A DNA stretch of 64,000 nucleotides. Source: Okapia johnstoni (lineage: Eukaryota > Chordata > Mammalia > Artiodactyla > Giraffidae). The number at the start of each line of letters is the position of its first letter. Within the stretch, counting starts at the first letter, position 1. The stretch is from NCBI GenBank assembly GCA_024291935.2, contig CM044315.1, forward strand, positions 77,110,385 to 77,174,384, given 5' to 3'. The position numbers were made by a program, and so were the translations under genes. This document shows, one piece after another, positions 11,625-21,892 of the stretch. The notes under the pieces are model-generated. The model had not been told where the DNA came from and did not search any database. It was given only the letters and a program-made list of their open reading frames with translations.

Positions 11625-12100
11625 GTGGGGTGAGCTAAATAACATCCCCTCCCAAAGATGTCCACATCCTCATCCCTGGAACCTGTGAATGTGTTACCTT
11701 GTGTAGTAAAAGGAGCTTTGCAGGTGTGATTATGTTAAGGGTTTTAGAATGGGGAGATTATCCTGGATTATCTGGGCAGATCCAGTGTAATCACAAGAGT
11801 CCCTGCCACCCTAGGGAGGCAGAGGGTCAGAGTAAGAGGAGGGAATTTGGTGACAGAAGCAGAGATTGGAGTGACGCAGAGGCCATGAGCTGAGGGACAT
11901 AGGCAGCCTCCGGAAGCTGACAAGGCAGAGAAATGGATTTTGCCCTCATCGCCTGCAGAAAACAGCCCTGCCAAAACCTTGACTTTAGTCCAGTGAAAGT
12001 GTTCCTGATTTCTGTCTCCAGAATTATAAGATTGTAGTTTTGTGTTGTTTTCAACCACTCCGTTTTGTGGGAATTTGTTACAGCAGCAACAGAAAACACA
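11625..12100 (+). repeat. Ancient dispersed repeat (old LTR or L1 3' UTR type), class not assigned
   Basis: GGGGAGATTATCCTGGATTA, GTAATCACAAGAGTCCCTGC, GTGTTGTTTTCAACCACTCC and GGGAATTTGTTACAGCAGCA are phrases of a widespread old mammalian repeat. No coding remnant is visible. Confidence 0.6.
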
Positions 12101-12137
12101 CTCGGGTGAACACAATACTCACACCCAACAGCTGGGC

Positions 12138-12370
12138 TCTGATGCTGTTCAGTCACCGAGTCCTGTCCGACTCTGCAACCTCATGGACTGCAGCACACCA
12201 GGCTTCCCTGTCCTTCACTATCCCTCGGAGCTTGCTCAAACTCATGTCCACTGAGTCAGTGATGCCATCCAACCATCTCGTCCTCTGTCGTCCCCTTCTC
12301 CTGCCTTCAATCTTTCCCAACATCAGGGTCTTTTCCAATGAGTCAGTTCTTTGCATCAGGTGGCCAGCTT
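12138..12370 (-). repeat. BovB LINE 3' fragment
   Basis: Antisense BovB 3' region: GTCCTGTCCGACTCTGCAAC, GTCAGTGATGCCATCCAACC, TCTTTTCCAATGAGTCAG. Confidence 0.9.
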
Positions 12371-12509
12371 CAGGCTCTTGAAAGACCAAATAGCCCACAT
12401 GGAGACCCCTTAGCACAGCACCTGGGACAGAGAACTGGCTCAGGAGTGTCAGGTGTCCGAGCTAGGGCTCCCATAGCCCCCTGATCCCTTCAAAGTCCCT
12501 GACAGCTTG

Positions 12510-12640
12510 TTTTTTTCCTTTTTCTATTTTTTGGACAGACCATAAGGCGTGTGGGATCTCAGTTCCCAACCAGGGATCGAACCCACACCCCCTGCATTGG
12601 AAGGGCAGAGTCTTAACCACTGGGCCGCCACGGAAGTCCT
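12510..12640 (-). repeat. CHR-type SINE, minus strand
   Basis: Reversed box B (GGGATCGAACCC) and terminal CCACGGAAGTCC. Target-site duplication CTGACAGCTTG at 12499-12509 and again at 12639-12649. Confidence 0.85.
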
Positions 12641-12669
12641 GACAGCTTGGTCTTTAATTGTTCGCTTAC

Positions 12670-12785
12670 ACCTTTGCCCCTCCAGGCCGTGAGCAATTTG
12701 AGAGCAGGCTCACCGTACCATCCTAGTCTTAAGTATCGCCAACTCCAACCACAGAGCAAGTACTCAGTAAATGTGGAATGAATAA
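12670..12785 (+). repeat. L2 LINE 3' end
   Basis: GTGAGCAATTTGAGAGCAGG and GAGCAAGTACTCAGTAAATG. Confidence 0.6.
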
Positions 12786-13159
12786 AAATGAAAGCATCCT
12801 AGCATCAACCCATACACAGTGTGGCTTTATTCATATAGTAGAACCCCAGATAGAGACAGGCAATTTTAAATTCTAGAATCCAGGGGACCAAACCTTAGAA
12901 TCCAAATGCCAGAAGAGATCTCTGGAAATGGCTGGGTCCTGCAGGGCCACCGGTAGATGTTTGAACACCGAACCAGTCCTCTTTCCACTTAGATTCCCAG
13001 GTGGCTTCTCCTTGCTGACAATGTGAGAGGCAGGGCCCAGAGACATTTTCCACCGCCAGGCAGTGTCACACAGCTGGCTGCCGCCCCCAGGTTAAAGGCA
13101 GTAGCTGTAAAGGCAGTCTGTGGGATAGGCAGCTTCAGGATGGATCATGATGATGGTGA

Positions 13160-13395
13160 AGTATACACTCACCATTTAACAGCCTTTACTATGTCCCAGA
13201 CATGGGGTAAAGCACTTTACATCATGATTTCACTTCATGCTCAGTGTCTATTATTATTCCCATTTACCAGGGTAGAAACTGGAGGTCAGACAGGTTACAC
13301 AATTTGCCCACAGTCACACAGCTCACAAGAAGCTGGGCCAAGATTCAAACCTCAGTCTGTCTCAAAAGCCTGTTCTATAACTACCAGCCTCACCG
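13160..13395 (-). repeat. MIR SINE
   Basis: TTTACTATGTCCCAGACATG, then CACAATTTGCCCACAGTCAC and ACACAGCTCACAAG. Confidence 0.75.
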
Positions 13396-13670
13396 CCCAT
13401 CAAGCTGCCATGTTCTCAGGTTGTATGGTCTACAGAAGCCGGGTGGGACCTCAGGGCAGTTAGCTTGGTGTACTTGTCTGAGTTCCCTTCTAGATTTGTT
13501 CAACAAACACTTGCTGAAACTCCTCCGGGTCAGGACTTGCTCTGTGCACTGGGGACAGAGAGGCCACCCAGCCCAGTGTGGGGGACAGATCTTGAGCAAT
13601 CATGACACAGTGGTAAGTGCTGGGTTAGTGGGACTCGAGAGGCCATGAGGACGCAGGCATGGACATCAAA

Positions 13671-13885
13671 ATCTGACAGGCAGGGACTTGCCTGGTGGTC
13701 TAGTGGCTAAGACTCCATGATCTGACAGGCAGGGACTTGCCTGGTGGTCTAGTGGCTAAGACTCCATGCTCCCAAAGCAGGGGGCTCGGGTTTGATCCCT
13801 GGGCAGGGAACTAGATCCCACATGCCGCAAGTAAAGAGCCCACATACCACAACTAAGACCCAGAGCAGCCAAATAAATAAATATA
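13671..13885 (+). repeat. CHR-type SINE with a 49-bp internal tandem duplication
   Basis: The head GGGACTTGCCTGGTGGTCTA is present twice: 13671-13719 and 13720-13768 are identical 49-bp units, each starting ATCTGACAGG, so the unit includes flanking DNA. The element then continues through GGTTTGATCCC to an AAATAAATAAATAT tail, flanked on the right by AAATCTG. Confidence 0.9.
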
Positions 13886-13899
13886 TTTTTAAATCTGCT

Positions 13900-14215
13900 G
13901 GGCATCAGAAATAAAGCTTCCTTGGCAACAGTGGAACACAGGAGATGGGAGGACAGCACATCCTTTGAAGGGGAAACTCCAGGCCAAGGAAATTGCATAT
14001 GCAAAGGCCCAGAGGCAAGAGTGTGGAACATTCAGGAAAACACACATCATTCAGGGTGGCTGCAGGCCACCTGGGTCAGGGAATGTGATAAAGCTGGAAC
14101 ACAGGCAGGGGCTACATGCAGACAACAGCACTGAGAATACACTGGAGCCTGAGGGCAGTAGGACACTCTGGAAATATTTCAAGCAAGGAAAGGGCTTGGC
14201 CAAATTTTTATTATC
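13900..14215. repeat. Ancient dispersed repeat, family not assigned
   Basis: GGAAATTGCATATGCAAAGG, GGCAAGAGTGTGGAACATTC and ATATTTCAAGCAAGGAAAGG resemble the same unnamed family as near 10130. Confidence 0.35.
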
Positions 14216-14224
14216 TTTCTAAAG

Positions 14225-14495
14225 TAATAATGACAACAACAACAACAGTATCTATCATTTATCTAGCACACGTTATGTCTCAGTCACTCTTCTAATCATT
14301 CTACATGGATTAATTCACATAATCCTCAGTATAGGATCATCACTAACATATAGTATGCCGGTACACAGATGAGGAAACTATAGCACAGAGAGGTTGAGTA
14401 ACTTGCCCAAGGTCACACAGCTAGTAAGTAAGTTTGCAGAAATTAGATTTGAACCCAGAGGGGCTGGCTTGAGAGTCCAGATGCTCAATCTGCCG
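14225..14495 (-). repeat. MIR SINE, nearly full length
   Basis: ATCATTTATCTAGCACACGT through GAGAGGTTGAGTAACTTGCC and AAGGTCACACAGCTAGTAAG to CCAGATGCTC. Confidence 0.9.
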
Positions 14496-14499
14496 AACT

Positions 14500-14970
14500 C
14501 TTCTCCTAAGAGGCAGGGTTTAGATGTGTCTGGACAACACCAGAACCCACCACAGAGCAAAGAAAAGAGGAGAAGGTGCCCAGGAATTCTGTGCTCGGCT
14601 GCCCTGAAAGTGGACCTGGCTCAGGGAGAGGGACCCTGCTCTCCAAGCTGCTCCGGGCCCAAGGCAGTCGGTTAACTGCACACATCCCAGCCTGCCTTGG
14701 AGTCACTGCCAGGCTCCCGCCCTCGAGTTCCCAGGGCAGCGCCTTATCTTCCCAGATTTCTCTGGGATTTCTTGCATCTCTGCTCTCCTGGAAGGCCTTT
14801 CCGCTTTGCTGCGATCCTATCTCCCCGCATGTTTCCCATTAGGAAAGCGATTAGCACTCATCCATTTGCATAAGCGCAGGGGCTCCCTAGACCCAAGCGA
14901 GCCATGGCCTCTGCACAGCTGGAAAGGGGATCCCTCTGCAAAACCTGGCCAGTGCCTTGTTGGAAGCTAC
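14500..14970. other. Intergenic DNA, no gene recognised
   Basis: Moderately GC-rich with overlapping chance frames only. Confidence 0.5.
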
Positions 14971-14979
14971 TTGCCTTCT

Positions 14980-15120
14980 CAAGGTGCCTCAGTTTCCTCA
15001 TCTTTAAGTGGGGATAATGATACCACATGCTTCTCTGGGCTGTTATTATGATTACCTGTGATGATATATGTGAACAATGTGTAAATCAATAAACAGCTAT
15101 ATAGGAGGAGGGACGTTATT
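14980..15120 (+). repeat. MIR SINE
   Basis: GTGCCTCAGTTTCCTCATCT then GGGGATAATGATACC and TAAATCAATAAACAGCTA. Confidence 0.75.
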
Positions 15121-15202
15121 ACTATTATGAATGTTATTATCACTGCCATTCAAATAATTGTTGCAATTAAAGAGAAACACATAGAGTAAAAGTTCAGTTC
15201 TG

Positions 15203-15536
15203 GCTCAGTGGTAAAGAATCCCCTTGCCAATGCAGGAGAAATGGGTTCGATCCCTGATCTGGAAAGAACCCATATGCCAGGGACCAGCAAGGCCCATGCA
15301 CCACAACTATTGAGCCTATGCTCTAGAGCCTGGGAGACACAACTACTGAGTCCACGTGCCACAAGTATCGGAGCCCACATGCCCTAGAGCCCATGCTCCA
15401 CAACAACAGAAGCCTCCACAATGAACAGCCCAAGCACCGCAACTAGAGTAGCTCCCACTCGCCAAAACTAAAGAAAAGCTTGTGCAGCAACAGAGACCCA
15501 GCATAGCCAAAAATAAATAAATGACAATTTTTTTTT
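15203..15536 (+). repeat. CHR-type SINE (long form), plus strand
   Basis: tRNA-Glu-like head with box A (GGCTCAGTGGTAAAG) and box B (GGTTCGATCCC), a long tail with repeated GTGCCACAA/CCGCAACTAGAG phrases and a terminal AAATAAATAAATGAC/poly-T/A stretch. Flanked by AAAAGTTCAGTTCTG at 15188-15202 and 15537-15551. Confidence 0.8.
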
Positions 15537-15551
15537 AAAAGTTCAGTTCTG

Positions 15552-15930
15552 TTAAAGCAGCAGTATTACACCAGCTACACAGAGAAGGAGGTGCTGGAGG
15601 TCATGCGGCACATGGCCAAAAACGCCACGCGAATCAAGGAGAACATGACCAAGTTCACCGCTCTCAAGAATAAGCATGCAGGCAGCAAACTCCTGAAGAT
15701 CAGCATGACTCCTCAGCTGAACTCAAAAGCCATCCAGGAGCTTGCCTCACCTCTGCTGGGACAGTCCCAGGCCCCAGGGCCCTGGGAAGAGTGCGCTGTC
15801 TGTGCACTTTGTCTTGCTAATCTGGAATTCCTGAGTTTGTATATAGTCCTCTGGTATATCTCATGAACCTTCTTCTCAGACCGGTTTTCTAAATGTATAT
15901 TGAGGAAAAATAAAGCTACTGATTTTCACA
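15552..15930 (+). pseudogene. Processed pseudogene, 5'-truncated, parent not recognised
   Basis: An open frame running from about 15556 ([20 protein letters not shown], then [20 protein letters not shown]) to a stop at 15866 is followed by a short 3' UTR with AATAAA at 15909-15914 and a CACAAAAA end, as in an mRNA 3' end. The lysine- and methionine-rich helical sequence looks like a real protein segment, probably the last portion of a small coiled-coil or helical protein, and then loses character after about residue 65. I do not recognise the parent. The copy is flanked by near-identical 15-bp repeats (AAAAGTTCAGTTCTG at 15537-15551, AAAAGTTGAGTTCTG at 15931-15945), which are target-site duplications of L1-type retroposition. 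It has no start codon or promoter of its own and is presumed dead. Confidence 0.7.
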
Positions 15931-15989
15931 AAAAGTTGAGTTCTGTTGTAGCATTCTAAACAGCAAAAAGGAACAAACCACATTAATCA

Positions 15990-16215
15990 CTGACAGTCTA
16001 CTACTTGGCAGGCAGTGAACTAAGAGATTTCATATGTCCTCTCATCTAATTCTCACAGTTTCTCTATGAGATAAGGATTTCCCCATTTCACAGATGGGAA
16101 AATTAAGGTACAAAAACGCAAGGTCTCCTAACCAAGGTCACACACCTCGTAAATGGCTTTGAACTCAGGTCTACCTGGCTGTATAACTCTGGACTTGCTC
16201 TAATCAACCATGCTG
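15990..16215 (-). repeat. MIR SINE
   Basis: TTCCCCATTTCACAGATGGG and CTAACCAAGGTCACACACCT. Confidence 0.75.
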
Positions 16216-16329
16216 CCCTCCAGACCCAGGTCTCCTCTGAAATACAGAGAAAGCAGTGGACATCTGTGGAGCTGCCTCCAACCCTAGTCATAAGACTCAT
16301 AAGAGAGACTGACAGGAAGTTCTGTGCAA

Positions 16330-16545
16330 AATAATACAAGTAACTCTTACTAGATGCCAGTGTTCATGAAGTGAATCTCACAGCAATCCTACATAGTAGG
16401 TTATCCCCATTTTCTTGATGGGAAAACTGAGGCACAGAGCAGTGGAGTGACTTGCCCAAGATCATACAACTGGTAAGCAACAAGAGTCAGTATTTGAACC
16501 TAAGTACTCTGGCTCCAGACCTTGTGCCCTTAATCCTAACCTCTA
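16330..16545 (-). repeat. MIR SINE
   Basis: TCACAGCAATCCTACATAGT, GAAAACTGAGGCACAGAGCA and CAAGATCATACAACTGGTAA. Two MIRs in the same orientation lie within 550 bp. Confidence 0.8.
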
Positions 16546-16599
16546 CACACAATACTGGAGATTCTGGGAGGTGAGACATGTTCCCATATACACATATGC

Positions 16600-19145
16600 A
16601 CACAGACACACATATACACACACACAAACAGCATTCCCAGTGATCTAGGCCACTAGACCTCCTATAGCCCTGCCCCACCTCCCACTTCCTTGTACTGGGG
16701 ATGCCCTAGATAAGAATATGTGGGCAAAAATAAAATAAAATAAAGAATATGTGGGCAGAGGTACATGCCCCTGTTCCAAGACACCAGGTTTCCAAGGCCC
16801 ACTGTGGAAGGAGCCATCCTCTCGGGGCCCCACTTGCCCGTAGGCCTCGCTACTAGTGAAATACCATGGGCCTCTGACTGGGCTCCGATATGAGGACTTG
16901 GCGCTGTTTTCCGGAGCCCTAGCTGCAGTCCATCTGTTACCCTTTAGAGGGGACTTGGCGGTCCCGGCTGAGTTGCTGGAGAAGCAGATGTGTGGAGCCA
17001 CAACTCTCCCTGCACACATCTCCAGATTTCAGCTGTCTTTGAGGAAAGAAAAGCACTCCAAACCTCTCAGCCTGCACCTTTCCCCATGGATCCTGAGTGT
17101 CTGGGCCCTGTTCCTCTTTCCCAGGGACAATCTGAGAACCCAGCAGGCCCAGAGAATGCCCAGCACACCATCCTTCCAGCATCCACACCTCAGAGCATTC
17201 CCCTCCACCCTCAGCATCCCAGAACCCAAGCTCAGGGGGTCACCCAGGAACCCCAACACAGCAGTTCCAGTACTAGCAACCTTTGTAAATGACAAAGAAT
17301 TTCTAGGACTCTTTCATGAACTTGACTAATTGAAGGAATCAAACAACAGACAGAGGCTCTGTCCAAAAAAGGAGCAGTTTGAAAAAAAGAAGGAAAAAAG
17401 AAAAAGCTAACCTGCAGGCGTAAACACCACTGCTGAGAAAATAGCCTACTAAGTGCTGAACCCAGCAGCTCAGGCCTCCATCATCTCATTTGTCCACTTC
17501 TTGCTCAGATCAATACCCACTGGATAAAGAAGTCAATGAACTAAACTCAGCACAAGTTCAGGATTCTAACATCCAAATTCTGTCACTACCTTTTTATATA
17601 GCCTTAAAAAAGGTGTCCCATCCCTGGGCCCCTGTAAATGAGGGATTGGTCTCTCACCCTCCTATACCGAAGGATACAGATGTCAAGGGCTCTGGTCCAG
17701 CATGTCTCTGCTCTTACCAGCTCCAGATTCTTGAAGGAGCCTTCACTGGAGTCCAGACATGATCATAGAAGGTGGCTGCTCCCCCATCTCTCATTCCAAT
17801 TTGCCCACATCGTGTCTCTTCAGTAAGAAAAAAAAGACACTCGACTCTGGGACAGGCTGAGAGAAGATTCACAGGATGGACTGGATAGGGCTGTTGGCTA
17901 GAAGCCTCCATCCTTGAGCCAAGCAATTGTCCCCTTAATTAAAGACATGCCCTGGATCATGGTGCAGCCTGTGGGGACTGACTCATTCACACTTGGACCA
18001 AGAGCCAGGCTCAGCTAAGGAGCCTACTCTCTGGCTCAGGAGAGGAGGTGGACCTGTTTATGGAAATGACTGGCGCTTTTCTCCCCTTAGGAAAAACAAC
18101 ATTTTTTTTTTCTTTTTTGGTAGCGTAAATAAAACGGGATTCTGCCTTACTCCAAACAAAGAAATTCAAGTCTCATTCCAGCCTCCCCCTCTGGGTTTCC
18201 CTAGTCTGTGGGGACAGTGGGGACAGAGGGGCAGAATTACTCAGGTAAAGCTGACACAGTCGTGGAGAAGGACCTTTTCCCATATTCATCCTCTCAGAAT
18301 TTAGCCATGCTTAAGATAAGCCGACCTCAGCATTCCTGCCACCACATGCCCTCCAGGACTCCCCCATCTGACAGGGGAGACACAAGCCAGCCCACCCCTA
18401 AGGAGAGGGTGACAGGAAACCCTAGCCCCACACACTCCTGACAGAAGCATTGGCTGTAGCTATGGTCACAGATAGAGATGATGGGCCTTGTGGGAGGAGG
18501 GAAGGAGAACAAATGGATGGGGGGAGGGCCCCTGCTCATCCTGTTCCCAGTGACCCAGGCAAGAGGCTTGCCAAGGACCCTCTCCCACTGAAAGAAGCAA
18601 TCAGGAGAACCACATGTATATTTGCATAATATTTGCATTCAATTTGCTTCTGATTTACATAAGTCCCCTAGCATGGGCCCATCCTCTTAGACAGTTCTCT
18701 TGGTGAACATGTCCCTCCCATCCTGGAAAGGGCCGGCTTTGTCAGCACCTCTGAAGGCTCCTCTCTTAGCCTGCCTAAGTCACCTGGGACATGGGGTAGA
18801 GGTGAGGGGAAGCTGGATTCTCAAGGATCAAGAATGCCAGGCTGGCCAGGGGCCTGTATAACGACACACAGCAAAAACAGAGGAGAAGCGGGAGGGGAGG
18901 GGAGGTGCCATCAGTCTCTACAGGCTACCTCTTCCCACTCCCCACTCCATCCCTCCTTCAGCAAACAGCTGGAACAATTAGAATAGGGAGTGGAAATTCT
19001 GACTGGGGCAGTGAAATCGAGGATGATTTCATGAAGCAAGTACATGAGCAAAGCTTTCTTGGAAGAGTAATGTGTGACTAGGTAAATGGAGATCACAGTT
19101 GTGAAGGACAGAGCCCATTTATCCACAGAGTGAGTTACTCATTCC
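16600..19145. other. Intergenic DNA, no gene recognised
   Basis: A CA-rich segment lies at 16590-16630 and a poly-T-rich segment at about 18103-18118. The open frames at 16856-17329 and 18327-18638 have no recognisable domain. Confidence 0.5.
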
Positions 19146-19149
19146 ATAC

Positions 19150-19560
19150 ATAGATAAATAGCTAGGTGATAGATGAACAGATATGGGCTTCCCTGGTGGC
19201 TCAGATGGTAAAGAATCTGACTGCAATGTGGGAGACTCAGTTTTGAACCCTGGGTCAGGAAGATCCCCTGGAGAAGGGAATGGCAAACCACCCCAGTATT
19301 CATGCCTGGAGAATCCCATGGACAGGGGGCCTGACCAGTCCGGGGGTCACAAAGCATCAGACACAACTTCTAAGCGACTAACACTTCTAACTTCTTCTAT
19401 AGATAATAGATAGGTGATAAATGATTGATAGAAAATAAATAAATGACTGACTGATTGATGATAAATGATTGATAGATAGTAGATACATAGATGATAAATG
19501 ATGGATATATGTTGATGATGGTGATGATGATCATGATAGTTCGATAAATAGACAGATAGA
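19150..19560 (+). repeat. Degenerate GATA/TGAT simple repeat split by a SINE
   Basis: TAGATAAATAGCTAGGTGATAG before 19185, then GATAATAGATAGGTGATAAA and multiple GATAGATAG/TGATGATGG steps after 19395; a Bov-tA SINE sits in the middle. Confidence 0.8.
19185..19390 (+). repeat. Bov-tA SINE, plus strand
   Basis: Head GGGCTTCCCTGGTGGCTCAG with a mutated box B (AGTTTTGAACCC), then GATCCCCTGGAGAAGGGAAT, GCCTGGAGAATCCCATGGAC and CAGACACAAC. Confidence 0.92.
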
Positions 19561-19599
19561 CAGATGCTACTACTAGCCCAACTCTGAGCCAGGTACCAG

Positions 19600-20150
19600 A
19601 AGCGCAGTGATGGGTTAAGCATGCTCCCTCCAGGCGGTGATACAGAGAAACAAGCAATTAATTAAAATTCAGAGTGGTGAATGCTGTGCTAGCTAGATGT
19701 ACAAATTGTTGAGGGAGCACAGGGGAGGGAACTGTTAATTCAGCTGGAAGAGGTAATGTCGAAAGAGGTGAAAGAGACACTGTCACAAAAGAGTGACATT
19801 TGAACTAAGTGTTCCATAGGATAAATAGAAAGTCATCAACAGGAAACAATGTAGGGAAGAGCATTTCAGGCAGAGGAAATGATCAGAGATAAGGCATGAA
19901 AGTCTGGATAAAATACAAAAAGACCAGGCAAAGGGGGAGAATTCAAGAAGGAGACATTAAGACTGAAATTCTGGAAAACAAACCAGGCCAAGGAGGTCCC
20001 TGGTGGAAGGACAACTGAAGAGTCCAGAAAAATCCCTTTGAGCTAGAAAAAGTGGTTATGGATACTCTGTAGAGGGTATCTACAATTTCAAAGGGATATT
20101 TCTAAATTGGATGGCTGAGATACTAGGGAGGCTGCTCAGAGAACTGAAGG
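19600..20150. repeat. Ancient dispersed repeat, family not assigned
   Basis: AGCATTTCAGGCAGAGGAAA and AACCAGGCCAAGGAGGTCCC with CACTGTCACAAAAGAGTGAC resemble the unnamed family seen near 10130 and 13920. Confidence 0.35.
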
Positions 20151-20193
20151 AGTTGAAATGAAGAAGCAAAAGATATGTAAGTAAAATGGCGAA

Positions 20194-20237
20194 GGATGGA
20201 TGGATGGATGGATGGATGGATGGATGGATGGATGGAT
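20194..20237 (+). repeat. (GGAT)n microsatellite
   Basis: About eleven uninterrupted tetranucleotide units, likely polymorphic. Confidence 0.97.
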
Positions 20238-20299
20238 AGAAAATCAAATTCATTATCTAGCATGCCGTCTTTATAACAGTGGGTGAATTAAGAGTTCTT

Positions 20300-21035
20300 G
20301 GAGATGATTATTTTAATCTGACACCAAAAGCAAAATAAACAAGTGGGACTACACCAAACTAAAAGCTTCTGCATAGTAAAGAAAACTATCAACAAAATGA
20401 AAAGGCAAACCTACCCTACAAAACAGGAGAAAATATTTGCAAACCATATATCTTATAAGTGATTAATATCCAAAATATATAAAGGACTCATACAATTCAA
20501 CAGGAAAAAAAAAAACAGTCTGACTAAAAACTGGGCAGAAAACAAACAAACAAACAAAAAATAAAACTGGGCAGAAGAAAAAAAAAAAAAAAAAACTGGG
20601 CAGAAGATCTGAATAGATATTTTTCCAAAGAAGACACAAAAAGATGCCCTACACCATTGGGAAAACACAGGTCAGGATCACAATGAGATATCACCCCATA
20701 CCTGTCAGAAAGCCCATTATCAACAAGACTAAAAATAACAAGTGTTGGTGAGGATGTGGAGAAAAGGGAACCCTCCTACACTGTTGGCGGGAATGTAAAT
20801 TGGTGTAAATGGAAAACAGTATGGAGGTTCTTCAAAAAATTAAACATAAAATTACCATATGATCCTGCAACTTCACTTCTGGGTATTTACCCAAAGAAAA
20901 CGACAACACTAACTAATCTGCATCCCCATGTTCATTGTAGCAACATTTATAATAACCATGATATGGAAACAATCTAAGTGCTCATTAATGAATGGATAAA
21001 TGGATAAAGAAACTGTGAGATGTATATACATAGAG
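20300..21035 (+). repeat. L1 ORF2 3' end / 3' UTR fragment
   Basis: Contains CAAAATGAAAAGGCAAACCT, GAGATATCACCCCATACCTG, AGTATGGAGGTTCTTCAAAA and CTTCTGGGTATTTACCCAAA. The phrase AAACTGGGCAGAA occurs three times between 20527 and 20610, separated by A-rich spacers. No long open frame. Confidence 0.9.
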
Positions 21036-21109
21036 AGATCTGAGAAAAGTGAAGATTGGTAGAGAAGGTAATTTCTCCCTTGAGAGAGATATAGAGACCT
21101 TATTAGTAA

Positions 21110-21575
21110 TTTGTTCAGTCAATAAGTCGTATCCAACTCTTTGAGACCCCATGAACTGCAGCACTTCAGGCTCCCTGTCCTTCACTATCTCCCAGAGTTT
21201 GCTCAAACTCATGTCCATTGAGTCAGTGATGTCATCCAACCATCTCATCCTCTGTTGCCCTCTTCTCCTCTTGCCCTCAATCTTTCCCAGCATCAGGTCA
21301 ACTCTTCGCATCAGGTGCCCAAAGTACTGGAGCTTCAGCATCAGTACTTCCAAAGAGTATTCAGGGTTGGTTTCCTTTCCTTTAGGATTGACTGGCTTGA
21401 TCTCCTTGCTGTCCAAGTGACTCTCAAGAGTCTTCTCCAGCAAAACAGTTCAAAATCATCAGTTTTTCAGTGCTCAGACTTCTTTATGGTCCAACTCTCA
21501 CATCCACACATGACTACTGAAAAAACCATAGCTTTGACTATATGGACCTTTGTAGGCAAAGTGATGTCTCTGCTG
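21110..21575 (-). repeat. BovB LINE 3' fragment, older copy
   Basis: Antisense BovB: TCGTATCCAACTCTTTGAGA, CATCTCATCCTCTGTTGCCC, CATCCACACATGACTACTGA, AGTGATGTCTCTGCTGAATA. More diverged than the nested copy at 21893-23320. Confidence 0.9.
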
Positions 21576-21892
21576 AATAATGATTATGAAAGTTTACCTT
21601 TGAAGACAATACTTCATTTTGCAAAAGAATGCCTACATATTTTTGTCTCACTGAAAATTTTCAAAGCTATGAAGCTCAGGTTTGATACCTGAGGACTCCA
21701 TCAGCTGAGGTTGTACAACCAGCAGTTCAGTTCAGTTCAGTTCAGTTGCTCAGTCTTGTCCAACTCTTTGCGACCCCATGGTCAATACCAAAATCGAATT
21801 GATTATATTCTTTGCAGCCAAAGATGGAGAAGCTCTATACAGTCAGACTTAAATTGAAGAAAGTAGGGAAAACCATGAGACCATTCAGGTAT

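Noticed and set aside
20194..20237. CRISPR-like repeat array
   Set aside because: It is a plain tetranucleotide microsatellite without spacers, in mammalian DNA.
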